From contig JAVKOQ010000060.1 of the NCBI GenBank assembly GCA_031835245.1, positions 124,001 to 188,000 of the forward strand: a stretch of 64,000 nucleotides of DNA, given 5' to 3'. Positions 31,158-40,820 of this stretch are shown piece by piece. The notes beneath the pieces were generated by a model. That model had not been told where the DNA came from. It searched no databases and worked only from the letters and a program-made list of their open reading frames with translations. Both the position numbers and the translations under genes were made by a program. How positions within the stretch are numbered: position 1 is the first letter of the stretch; each line of letters begins with the position of its first letter. This stretch comes from Balamuthia mandrillaris (Eukaryota; Discosea; Longamoebia; Balamuthiidae).

Positions 31158-31592
31158 TCCACTTTTTTCTTTTCTTTTCCTTTCTTCTATTTTTTTTTTG
31201 TTATACTTTTGTCCACTCTCCTATCCTGGCCAGCTTTTTTTTAGTGGTCTCTCGCGTCCTGGCTCAAGCCCGGAGAATTCTGTGTCGACATGAAGAAATC
31301 CCAATCTCACGTCTCCTCTCCTGCCCTTCTCCTGCTCTCATGTCCTGGAGGGCCATTTTTGCTTTAGCGTCGAGTTTTTCTTCGTCAAACAAGAGGAAAG
31401 GGTTTTGTGGCTGTTATAGTATAATAAGAGGTGTTTTTTTTTTGTTTTTTGAAAAAAAAATATATCAGTTTTACAATGATAAAAGAGAGAAAGGAAGAAC
31501 TCTATAAATAAACGAAAGGAGGAGTATGACTGCCGTCCATCCACTTTGTTGCTGTACACCTCACCACCCCACCATCCATTCCTCAACCAAAA
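31158..31592. other. Intergenic: CRT-like promoter and SNF5 3' end
   Basis: About 435 bases with T-rich runs (31190-31240, 31430-31460). No gene is seen. Confidence 0.6.
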
Positions 31593-32110
31593 CTAAGGAG
31601 GCTTTGTTAGTTCTCGTTCTTGCTCCTCTTTTCGGTGTTGTCTTCGCTGTTCCTCATCGTTTTGTTGTCGATTCTGTTGTTGTGACAATCGAGCAATAAA
31701 CCGTGCTGGTACAAACGAAGCTCCTCCTCCACCAGAACGATATCCCGGTTTCACACTCGTAATAGTGCTCACACAAGGCGTCCACTGACTCAACTCTTCT
31801 TCATCCCTCAAACATCCCAACGCAGAAGTTGAAGGCGGCGCTCTCAATCTCTCCTTGAAGTGTTGCATGTCTCCCTCCACAAGCGCTCGCTTATGCGCCA
31901 CGACCTGCTCGCGAATGGAGTGAGCGATGCAGACCTGAAACTCACGGCTGAGGCCGAGGTCCCTGCACAGCATGGCCGCGAAGCACTCGGGCGTGATCGG
32001 GTTGTTGCTGCTGGTGTCCCATTCAAACTGGTCCGTCAGCGAGACGCCGTTCACCGTTAGTCGAAGCTATCGTTTATGTTTCGTTTTTGTTTTTGTTTTG
32101 TTGGTTGCAC

Positions 32111-32152
<42 letters not shown>

Positions 32153-32268
32153 AAGAGAGAAGAGAGCAATGAGGCAAGAAGAGAGAATGAGAATGAGAGA
32201 AGAGAGCAAAGAGCAGAGAGAGAGAGAGAGCGCGCAGAGAGGATAGAACGTGAACACGGAAGAGAGAG

Positions 32269-32308
<40 letters not shown>

Positions 32309-32787
32309 AAGTGAACAGAGAAGAGAGAGAGCAGAAAATATAATAATTTAAGAACAAAAAATTTGGAAGAACAGAAAAAAGAAAGGAATACCTGAATGAG
32401 CATGAGAGAGTCGCGCAGGTGAGGCGGCGGTCGGATGGTGCGCTGGGCGGCTCGCCACTTTTGGGAGGCGCTCAGCTGCCGTTGCACGCTGCTGGCGATG
32501 AGCGCTTCGAACCGTTCCGGAAAATCCATCTCTATGCACAACGTTTTGGCAAATTGTTCTGGCGTCACTGAGGTTTCTGTTTCGTATTTTGGTTTAAGTG
32601 GAAGCTGATGAGAAAATGTTTTTTTTTTTTGTGCGAGTCTCATCAATCTCGACTCGCGCAAAATATACAAAAATTACGCACCATTTAAATCCCACACAAA
32701 AGTGTCCTTGAGGGCAATCCCATCAAGAAAAAGGTCCAATCGTATGGGCACGAGGCTGTCCTCCTCTTCACCGCTGTTATCCTCCAT
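31593..32787 (-). CDS. SNF5: SNF5/SMARCB1/INI1 homologue, SWI/SNF chromatin-remodelling core subunit
   Basis: Three exons (32787-32682, 32576-32392, 32066-31593) join in phase to 254 residues. Both imperfect SNF5 repeats are present: the first reads LVPIRLDLFLDGIALKDTFV then TPEQFAKTLCIEMDFP; the second LRLTVNGVSLTDQFEWD then TPECFAAMLCRDLGL and IAHSIREQV. These pair the remodeler with the nucleosome acidic patch and other subunits. The protein is shorter than human SMARCB1 (385) and lacks the N-terminal winged-helix region; it ends with a Gln/Arg/Glu-rich tail (RQHRKEEQERELTKPP) in place of the animal coiled segment. Intron 2 is filled with CT repeats on the sense strand. The start at 32787 follows from the first in-frame ATG of exon 1. 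Confidence 0.92.
32114..32310 (-). repeat. (GA)n tracts (sense CT) in SNF5 intron 2
   Basis: Two GA blocks (32114-32150 and about 32265-32310 on the plus strand) with degenerate purine repeats between them. Confidence 0.95.
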
Positions 32788-33037
32788 GGAGCTTCGGTTG
32801 CAAAAGAACAAGCAAGCCTTTACCTACCCCCCCTCTCTCCAAGAACGAAAAGGCCGCTCTTTGGGGCTTCTTTCTTTTCGGTTCGTGTTTACCATGTCGA
32901 CATGGAATAATTTTCACGTCGACGCGAAGTGTTTATTTTTATTTTTTCTTTATTTTATTTTATTTTATTTTTTTATTTATTATTTTTGTAGTTTTTTTTT
33001 TCGTTTTTTTTTTTCTTTAAAGGAGAAGTGAGTGGGT

Positions 33038-34370
33038 TCATTCTGGCGGGGCTTCCACCACCACCAGCGTGTGGTCGATGCCAGGGGCAAGGTGCACCAC
33101 CTTATGGCCGGCCAAGCCAGGAATGGGGGTCGGCGTGGCAATCCCTTCGGGTGCGTTGGGAAGGCCCAGTCTCCCTTCGGCGGCCAGCCCAAAGGCGTAG
33201 ACGGTTCCATCGGCGGTGCAGACGAAGGATTGGCCACCGCCGGCGTGGATGCTCTTCACGTCCTTGTCGTCAAAGAAGTCGATCTTCTCGGGGATGGAGG
33301 AGTCGTGGTTGTCGCCGTGGCCGAGACGGCCATAGCCTCCATAGCCCCAACTGTAAACTTCTCCTTTCACTGTATGCCATGTTGGATGTGAGAAGAAGAA
33401 GAAGATGACGATGAAGCTAAAGAATAGCAGAAGAAAGGTAATTGTAGATACAATAAAGATGAAACAAGAATGAAGTGAGATAGAACACATGAGAAACATA
33501 CGAACCTGTGAGGGCAAGTGAGTGAGCGCCACCGCAAGCCACATCTTCCACCGCATCGGGAATGCTCTCTATTGCGGTGGGGTGCATTAGGACGCCCTTC
33601 TTGCCATGTCCTAGCTGACCTATCTCCGAACTTCCAAAGGTGTATATATAGCCATCCTCTCCCAACAAGGCCGAAAAGTCGGTGCCACAACGCACCTTCT
33701 TGACTCTCACAGCCCTTGTGTCCAACAGCACTGGCTCCCGCACTATGTCAGGTGAACCATTGCCCACTTGACCATCCACTCCGAAGCCCCATCCCCATAC
33801 CCTCTGATCATCTTTTGTTGTGTGAGCAAGGAAATGAGATGGAGAAGAAAGAAGAAGAAGGAGAAGGAGAAGGAGGAGGAGGAGAAGCAGCTAAAGTAAA
33901 ATTAAAAAGAGGGGAACCTGTAAGGGCCAAACTATGGTCCAAACCGCAGGCGATTTCAGTTATGGCCCCCGATTTTCTCAGCTTCTCCAGACGGACAGGC
34001 TGGGGTACCCCTTCTTTTTGGCCCTCTACAATGCCTACCTGGCCCAAGTCGTTGTCTCCCCATGCAAACACCTCTCCCCTAGCTACCATTATGTTAGAGA
34101 AGTCCAGAAGGAGCGAAAGGCAGAGGAACTAAGGAAGGAAGAAGCAAGCAAAGAGGAAAGGAGAATGGGAGCAACAGTACTGTTCAAGGCAACCGTGTGG
34201 TGCCTTCCACAGCAAACGGTTTTCAACTTGAGCGCTCTGCAAGACTCCACATAGGTGGGATAATAGGCGTTTGCACCTCGATGAGGTATTCCCAAAGCCA
34301 GGCCAGCTGTACCCCACGAGTAAACCTCTTGTTCCTCTGAACCATTCCGTTTAGTTGGAAGAGAAGAAGC

Positions 34371-34415
<45 letters not shown>

Positions 34416-34923
34416 ACCTGTGATGACCATGTTTTGCGACCAAGAGGCAGAGGCATGGATGAATCGCTTCCGCAGGGGCGCTTCCTGCAGAATGGTTGGC
34501 TCGGAGACCGATTCCATGGCGGCACCAAACCCCAACTGACCCAAATCGCCCCTCCCAAAGGTCATCAGCGCATGAAATGCTGTTTCGAAAACGCAATTTG
34601 AAACATGAACGATTAACCAGTGCAGCTGCTACTTTTTTTTGATGAGAGAACACCACAAGCACAAAAAGGAACGTACGACGCTGTAGCCGTCGTGGCTGGA
34701 TGGAGTAGCGCCGGTGGAGAGGAGTGGTGCCAACGGGTCGGTACCACTGGGAGCCGCAGTGCCCGCGTACCCGATGGGCCATCTTTGCCAAAGCCGGACG
34801 CTCCGCTGCCACCCCGGACAGGAGGGCAAACCAGGAAGGGCGCTGCTGCTGGCGGCTTCTCATCTTGCTTTCTTGTTTTTTTAGGGAGACTCTCCTGTCC
34901 ATGCGGCACTCTCCTGTCTGCAT
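33038..34923 (-). CDS. RCC1-repeat beta-propeller protein, probably mitochondrial
   Basis: Six exons (34923-34677, 34579-34418, 34336-34181, 34082-33918, 33811-33506, 33369-33038) join in phase to 455 residues. RCC1 repeats are clear: FGRGDLGQLGFG, VYSWGTAGLALG, VFAWGDNDLGQVG, VWGWGFGVDGQVG, YTFGSSEIGQLGHG, VYSWGYGGYGRLGHG and VYAFGLAAEGRLG, seven blades. Almost every intron falls at the same place, after the IACGLDHSLALTG-type end of a blade. The N-terminal 80 residues are rich in Arg and nearly free of acidic residues (SRQQQRPSWFALLSG, RRYSIQPRRLQRR), like a mitochondrial presequence; a second Met at residue 21 could be the start. RCC1L-type proteins in mitoribosome assembly share this layout. 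Guanine-exchange function is not implied. Confidence 0.88.
34376..34412 (-). repeat. (GA)n tract (sense CT) in RCC1-like intron 2
   Basis: Pure GA run on the plus strand in the 34337-34417 intron, pyrimidine on the sense strand. Confidence 0.95.
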
Positions 34924-35562
34924 ACGTCATCGATCGTAGATCATCTTTTCCCTCGCCCATTGTGCTTGATCCTCTTTCCTCATCGATCTCTCACGGATGG
35001 GGTTGCTTTACGACTAAACTCCTCCCCACTCTGGAAAAGCTATTGAGAGGTTCACACGCAGAAAAGTGAAGGACTTTTCCCCACCTTTTACAAACTCATT
35101 TCTATATTTTTTTTTCTTACTTTCCTTTCTGCTGCTAGTGTAAACAAGGAACCCCTTCATACAGTACTTGTCTTTCACTCAAACCTTTCATACGAGAGAG
35201 ATGGAGAGAATGAGTCAACCGAACAAACAAGAATATGAAAAGAAATGGTTTTATGGGTAGGGATGTGTAAGCAAATGCCGACGGATACTTGGCACTGTTT
35301 TAAGAGGTTGAAACGCAGCAACCCAAAGCGCCCGTCTCCCTCACTCAGGAACCCATGCAGGATGCTCGTGACTCCGCCATGGCGGGCGGCATATTTCTAG
35401 AAAGAAACAGAGGAGACAAAGCATCAGGCCATGGTCCACCAATAGGCGAATTCTAAAATCTCCAACTTATGCGCATTGGAGGAAGGAACTCCCCGAAGCA
35501 GCGCCTATAAAACCACAAAAAAGTTCAATCCCACACAAACATTACCAACAAACAACGCAAGG
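34924..35562. other. Divergent promoter region of the RCC1-like and SDR genes
   Basis: About 640 bases separating two divergently transcribed genes. It includes a T-rich block near 35105 and a clear TATA box for the SDR gene. No further gene is seen. Confidence 0.6.
35506..35512 (+). promoter_or_regulatory. TATA box of the short-chain dehydrogenase gene
   Basis: TATAAAA in a GC-rich setting, 51 bases before the ATG at 35563. With the usual spacing of about 30 bases, transcription would begin near 35535-35540, giving a 5' leader of about 25 bases. Confidence 0.65.
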
Positions 35563-36429
35563 ATGGAAGACTCGCAGGCATACAAGGTGGTGGTAATAAC
35601 AGGGGCCAGCCAGGGCATAGGCCTGACACTCGCCCAACAGCTGGCCGCCAGCAACCACCACCAAGCGGAGCAGCAGCCCAAGTACAAGCTGGTGCTGGCC
35701 GCTCGCTCACGGGAGGCCCTGGAGGAGGCGGCCAACGCTCTCAACGAACAGGTCGCCGACAAGAGCTTTGCGCCCGTGGCCGTGGCCGTGCAGGCCGACG
35801 TCAGCAAGCGGGAGGACCACAAGCGGTTGCTCCAGAGCGCCATCGATGCCTTTGGCAGGGTGGACGTCTGGGTCAACAACGCCGGTCGCGGGATCACCAA
35901 GCCGGTGCTGGAGCTCACGGACGAGGACTTTGACGACATGATGCTGGTCAACTGCAAGTCGGTGCTCTACGGCATGCAAACAGTGGTGCCCTACTTCAAG
36001 CAACAAGGCCGCGGGCACCTCATCAACGTATCCTCCGTGCTGGGCCGCCTGCCCTTCGCCTCCATCCGCTCCGCCTACAGCGCCGCCAAGCACGCCGTCA
36101 ACTCCCTCACCTGCACCATGCGGATGGACCTCCTGAGGGAGGGCTTCCAGGACATCCACGTCACCCTGTTCTCCCCAGGCGCCGTGGCCACGGACTTTGG
36201 GCTCAACGCCCTGCACGGCGGGCCGGACAACCGGCAGCTGCCTGGGGCGCAGCCCGTGGAGGAGGTGGCGGAGGCCCTGGTCGATGCCATCCGCCGCCCC
36301 CGCGCCGATGTCTACTCCAGAGAGGCCTACCGCACCGCCGTGGCGGCCTATTACTCTGCCGAGAGGGTGGAGGAGATCGAGGCCAAGCACGCCGCCAGTC
36401 CTGTGCCCATCCTTTCCACCGCAAAGTAA
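35563..36429 (+). CDS. Short-chain dehydrogenase/reductase
   Basis: An intronless 288-residue frame. The start is the ATG at 35563, the first in frame, 51 bases after the TATA box. Classical SDR features: nucleotide-binding TGASQGIG (13-20), D79-V80 near the adenine site, NNAG (105-108), the catalytic Ser at 157/158 (INVSSVLG), and YSAAK with Tyr172 and Lys176. A PGAVATDF segment follows, as in the family's loop after beta-6. The gene is very GC-rich at third positions and lacks introns, unlike most neighbours, which fits strong expression or recent acquisition. It is an NAD(P)-dependent oxidoreductase; the substrate cannot be named. Confidence 0.93.
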   Translation: MEDSQAYKVVVITGASQGIGLTLAQQLAASNHHQAEQQPKYKLVLAARSREALEEAANALNEQVADKSFAPVAVAVQADVSKREDHKRLLQSAIDAFGRVDVWVNNAGRGITKPVLELTDEDFDDMMLVNCKSVLYGMQTVVPYFKQQGRGHLINVSSVLGRLPFASIRSAYSAAKHAVNSLTCTMRMDLLREGFQDIHVTLFSPGAVATDFGLNALHGGPDNRQLPGAQPVEEVAEALVDAIRRPRADVYSREAYRTAVAAYYSAERVEEIEAKHAASPVPILSTAK

Positions 36430-36487
36430 ACAACATCATCCTCTTTTTTTTCACGGTTTTATAAATAATAGGTTTTTCTTCTGTGCG

Positions 36488-38291
36488 TTACTCCTGCTGT
36501 TGTTCTTGTTTTTCTTCCTTCTCTTCTGTCTGTGCTTCTTCCTTCTCTTCGGCATCACCTTGCTCTTCGGTCTTACCCTTGCCCTTGTCGCTATCGTCTT
36601 CTTCCTTCTCGGGTACTTGCGCTGCGGAAGAAGATGAAGAAGACGAGGAACCAGCGTCTTTGTCATTCGTAGTTTTTTCCTTGAGGCCAGCGCTTTCTTC
36701 ATCGGCATCCCATTGAGGAGCAAAGAGAACCTTGCCACGGCTCATGTTACCAACGTATGCAGCCAAAGCCTCGCCAAAACGCTCCAATGGATAGCATGCA
36801 CTTTGTTGCAAGCAAATAAGTCAGCATTCTGTAGTGAGATAGAGGAAGGGGAGGAGAAGAGAGTATACCTCACGTCAGACTTGAGAGTGGTGCTGAGTTG
36901 AGACTTGAGCTTTCTCATCCACAACAAAAGGCCCACCACGTTCTTGCGTTTGATGTATGGCGTCAACCAGAAGCCCTCCACTTTCTTTTCCTCAAAGATA
37001 AAGTCAGAGGGTCTTATCTTAACGGCTGCATCTGCCAGTCCTCCGTACACTTTAACAATGCTTCCTGTTGAGCATCATGATTGTTAGTTATTCATTACCA
37101 AGTTTCATCAACTATCAAGTGGACACTCGGGTGCCTCACTTGGTGGAGAAGGAGAGAGGGGTAGAGAGAGAGCACACCTCGGGGCATGTTGTGAAGAATC
37201 TGTCCTGTCAGGTCGCCAGCCACAGCATCAAAAGCAAGTTTGCATCGCAAATCTTGGCACAGCTTCTTGAAATCCTTCTCCCATCCTTTGTTTCTAATAA
37301 AAGATTCCTTTGTAAGAAGGAGAATATGAACAAACAAGTACGAGAACAAGCAGAACGTACGATGTGTTGAAAGTGGCAACGGCTCCAAGGGCCTTAAGTT
37401 CTTCAACTTGTTCCTCACGACGCACTGTGCCAATGATGCCGATGCCCTCCGTCTTGGCAGCCCTGATCAGCATTTTGCCTAAGGCGGATGCAGCGGCCGT
37501 GTGAACGATGTACTTTTGTCCAGCAGCCTTTGCGATCTCGAGGAAAGCCAATACTGTTAACGGATTTACAAACGCACTGTTCACAAAAGAAAGAAAGAAA
37601 GACAGAAACAAACGACAAGAGACAACAAGAAAGAAAAGAGACCACAGAGCAGTTAGCGTCATTTCAGATGATAACAAAAGCAAGCACAAGCGGAGGAATG
37701 TAGAACCTAGCACCAGTCTCGAAGGACACATCAGCAGGAAGGTCGACGCACTGGGTGGCAGATGCCACAACGTATTGAGACCAGGCATGAACTCCTTTGC
37801 CTCCTACCTATATTTGTTTTAATTCTTGTTTAGAAGAGACGAATAAATGGGAAAACAAAAATGGGGGGGTACTGTACAAAGGCCACACGCTTGCCTTGAA
37901 GAGACCATCCCAAGAGGCCACCTCCATTAGCAACGACAGTTCCACTGCCCTCTGCCAAAAACAAACCAGGGTCATTCAGTTTGATGGAAGAGAGAGAGAA
38001 ACTCTCTTTCGAACAAAACAACAAAAAAAAACTCTGCTTACCAAAGCCAGGAATAAGAGGAAGTCCTTCGTTGGAGGTGGAGTCGTAAGAGCCCTTGAGG
38101 CAGCCAAGGTCAGAGGGGTTGATGGGGCTGCGCTCCACCTTGACGAGGACCTCCCCGCTCTTGGGCTTGGGGACGTCCACCTCCTGCACCTTGAAGTGCT
38201 CGCTGTAGTCCTCCGCCTCTGCCGAGAATTGTCCCAGCCAGGAGGTGAGGCACAAGGCCTTCATTTTTGGTGGCACGGCGGTTGAACTCAT
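36488..38291 (-). CDS. Medium-chain dehydrogenase, quinone-oxidoreductase-like, with acidic tail
   Basis: Seven exons (38291-38042, 37951-37878, 37807-37707, 37576-37361, 37293-37178, 37064-36869, 36800-36488) join in phase to 421 residues. The GroES-like N-terminal domain reads GEVLVKVERSPINPSDLG, then LPLIPGFGEGSGTVV. The coenzyme domain has SAFVNPLTVLAFLEIAK and a dinucleotide fold around IVHTAAASALGKMLIRAAK and GIGIIGTVRREEQVEELKAL. Zinc ligands of alcohol dehydrogenases are not evident, so it belongs with quinone oxidoreductase / enoyl reductase-like NADPH enzymes. The last about 75 residues are an acidic Glu/Lys/Gln-rich tail not usual for the family. It is divergently arranged with the cystathionine gamma-lyase gene, 401 bases apart. 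Confidence 0.88.
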
Positions 38292-38692
38292 CGTAGGAGA
38301 AAAGAGTAGCAGTGCGTGGCAAACGAGTGTGGTTCTCTCGAGTCTGCTCGCTACGTTTTTTTTTTTTGTGGGGGTAATTCGTAGCTTTCCTTTTATTGCT
38401 TCGGGGAATTGTAGTTTCTTCCATTGGCGGGACAATAAATTCCCCGTCATTAGATGGAGATTTCCGTCGGCAATTCTCGGTTGTCGACACGGCCACGTCA
38501 GATTTGCCCGATAAGGGAAAACACCGGAGTTTCGCTGTCCGCCTGACCGTTTAAGGAAGAGAAAAAACCAAAAGGAAAAAAAAAGGTAAAGAAATTCACC
38601 ACTGAAGCGAGAAGCCAAAGCCCAAGCAACCAGCCCAGCCCTCCCCTCACCAAAACCTGTTTTCTTCCACGCGTACTACTGCTTCTCGAACT
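38292..38692. promoter_or_regulatory. Divergent promoter region (MDR enzyme / cystathionine gamma-lyase)
   Basis: 401 bases between two start codons pointing apart. An A/T run at 38352-38366 and mixed sequence; no clear TATA box on either side. Confidence 0.45.
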
Positions 38693-40445
38693 ATGGACAA
38701 AGCAAAGGAAAAAGGAATGCCCTACGGAGACTACGGTTTGTTTTTATTTATTTATTTTGGATCCCTTTATTATTTTTTTCTGGGTTGTTTATTATGGCGG
38801 AGGGGAGTTTTTCTGTTTCTCTAAACGTACCGTTCCGTTCTTTTGATCAACTATAACCTATTCCACCACACTCCCAAAAAAAAAGGATTCGGAACGCGTG
38901 CTATTCATGCTGGCCAGCCTCCTGATCCCGTAACCGGAGCTGTCATTGTTCCCATCTCCATGGCCACTACCTTTCAACAAAGCTCACCAGGCGTTCACCA
39001 GGTTCACTACATCTCTGCTACCCTTTTGCTGTTGTTGTTTCTTTGTCTTCTCCCTTTGTTTCCTCTCCAATGTGTTCTTATTTTAACCTAAAAAAAAACC
39101 AATTGTTTGTGGGCCCACCAAACCCAAACAGGGCTATGACTATTCGCGGAGTGGCAACCCTACTCGTCTCGCCTATGAGAACAACGTTGCGGCATGTGAG
39201 AATGCCAAATACGGTATATTATTCTTCTCTTCTTCTCTGTGCTTCTTTCTTTCTCTTTGTTATAGAATGCTCACTTTGATCGCTCAAAAACACAAAACCA
39301 ACTGAAACCAAAAGGTATTGCAATGTCCTCTGGCAGCGCCACAACGGTCACCATTTTGCACCTTTTGAGCAAGGACGACCACGTAGTGGCCATGGATGAC
39401 TGCTATGGCGGCACCTACCGTTATTTCACTAAAGTGGCCACTCCGATGGGCCTCAACTTCACTCTCATCGATTTTAACGTGGAAGGAGCCCTCGAAGGCG
39501 CAATCACTCCTAAAACAAAGGTTATTATCAACCTGCATTACCTTCGAACTTTCATGTTGATCTGACACGCTCTTTTTTCTCTTCCCCTCTTTCCATTGCT
39601 GAATACAGTTGATTTGGATGGAGACACCGACTAATCCAATGCTGAAGATAGTGGATATTGCTAAAGTCGCTGAAATCGCGAAGAAGAATAACTTATTGCT
39701 GGTAGTTGACAACACATTTATGTCTCCTTACTTCCAAGTACGCATTGTTGTTGTTGTTGTTGTTCTTCTTCTTCTTCTTCTTCTTCTTCTTTTTCTTCTT
39801 CTTCTGCTCCTCCTCCTCCTCCTCTCGTAAGTAACGTCCCAACCACAAAGAATCCACTGGATTTGGGAGCCGACATGGTAATGCACTCTGTCAGCAAGTA
39901 TATCAACGGTCACTCGGATGTCATTGGTGGAATCGTTTGTACTAATAACGAGCAGCTGCACACTAGACTCCGTTTTTTGCAAAATAGTATGTTTAGCTCC
40001 TTTTAATTCTACACGACGCATTTTTTGTTCTCTGCTCACTCTTTTCGTTCTCTCTTTGCTCACTCTTCCAACAACAGGCATAGGAGCCGTGCCAAGTCCA
40101 ATGGATTGCTTCCTGATTACTCGTGGCATGAAGACTCTCCATGTTCGCATGCGCCAACACGAGGCCAATGCCATAGAAATCGCCAAGTTCCTCGAGGCAC
40201 ACGACAAGATCGAAAAAGTGGTCTATCCAGGATTGCCCACTCACCCTCAACACGAACTCGCCAAGAAGCAAATGAAGGGCTTTGGTGGCATGGTCACGTT
40301 CTACGTGAAGGGTGGCTTGGAGGGAGCACGCACCCTTCTTTCTAACCTTAAAATTATTGCTTTGGCCGAGAGCTTGGGCGCTTGTGAAAGCTTGATTGAG
40401 AGCCCGTAAGCCTTATCTCTTTTCTTCGGGTTTTCTCTTTTTTGA

Positions 40446-40479
<34 letters not shown>

Positions 40480-40631
40480 AAAGGGCAATAATGACCCATG
40501 CCTCGGTCCCACCTGAGGAGCGGGCGAAGCTTGGCATTTCCGATTCTTTGTGTCGTTTGTCTGTTGGTATTGAGGACGTTGAGGACCTCCTTGCTGACCT
40601 TGCTTCTGCTCTTGATAAAGTAGAGTGCTAG
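38693..40631 (+). CDS. CTH: Cystathionine gamma-lyase (trans-sulfuration PLP enzyme)
   Basis: Eight exons (38693-38735, 38886-39001, 39132-39213, 39315-39520, 39609-39737, 39851-39986, 40078-40405, 40484-40631) join in phase to 395 residues, the length of yeast and animal enzymes. Cys/Met-metabolism PLP motifs: [60 protein letters not shown] and [15 protein letters not shown], with Lys208 as the PLP-binding lysine. The C-terminal domain ends [20 protein letters not shown] then [10 protein letters not shown]. It should cleave cystathionine to cysteine, 2-oxobutyrate and ammonia in the cytosol. Cystathionine gamma-synthase is related, but the overall match is to the lyase. Introns 5 and 7 carry CTT and CT repeats on the sense strand. 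Confidence 0.94.
40449..40478 (+). repeat. (CT)n microsatellite in CTH intron 7
   Basis: Pure CT run ending five bases before the 3' splice site at 40483. Confidence 0.95.
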
Positions 40632-40652
40632 TACCATTTTTTTCCCTTATCA

Positions 40653-40658
40653 AATAAA
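40653..40658 (+). terminator. Polyadenylation signal of the CTH gene
   Basis: AATAAA 22 bases after the stop codon. Confidence 0.6.
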
Positions 40659-40740
40659 AATCCACCAACACAAAATGAAGACTCTTTTTCGTTGAGGAAC
40701 AACCCTTTTCCATCAGCGCATAACTTTCGAACAAAGTTGA

Positions 40741-40771
<31 letters not shown>

Positions 40772-40796
40772 AGAAAGAGGGGAATAAGTTTCGGCT

Positions 40797-40802
40797 TTTA
40801 TT
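40797..40802 (-). terminator. Polyadenylation signal of the dynein heavy chain gene
   Basis: AATAAA on the minus strand, about 20 bases after the stop codon at 40821. The two convergent genes have their signals about 140 bases apart, with a GA run between them. Confidence 0.6.
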
Positions 40803-40820
40803 TAAACGAAGCAAAAAATA

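Noticed and set aside
35707-36390. 227-codon minus-strand frame antisense to the SDR gene
   Set aside because: High G/C at third positions of the SDR gene suppresses stop codons on the opposite strand; the SDR frame has all family motifs.
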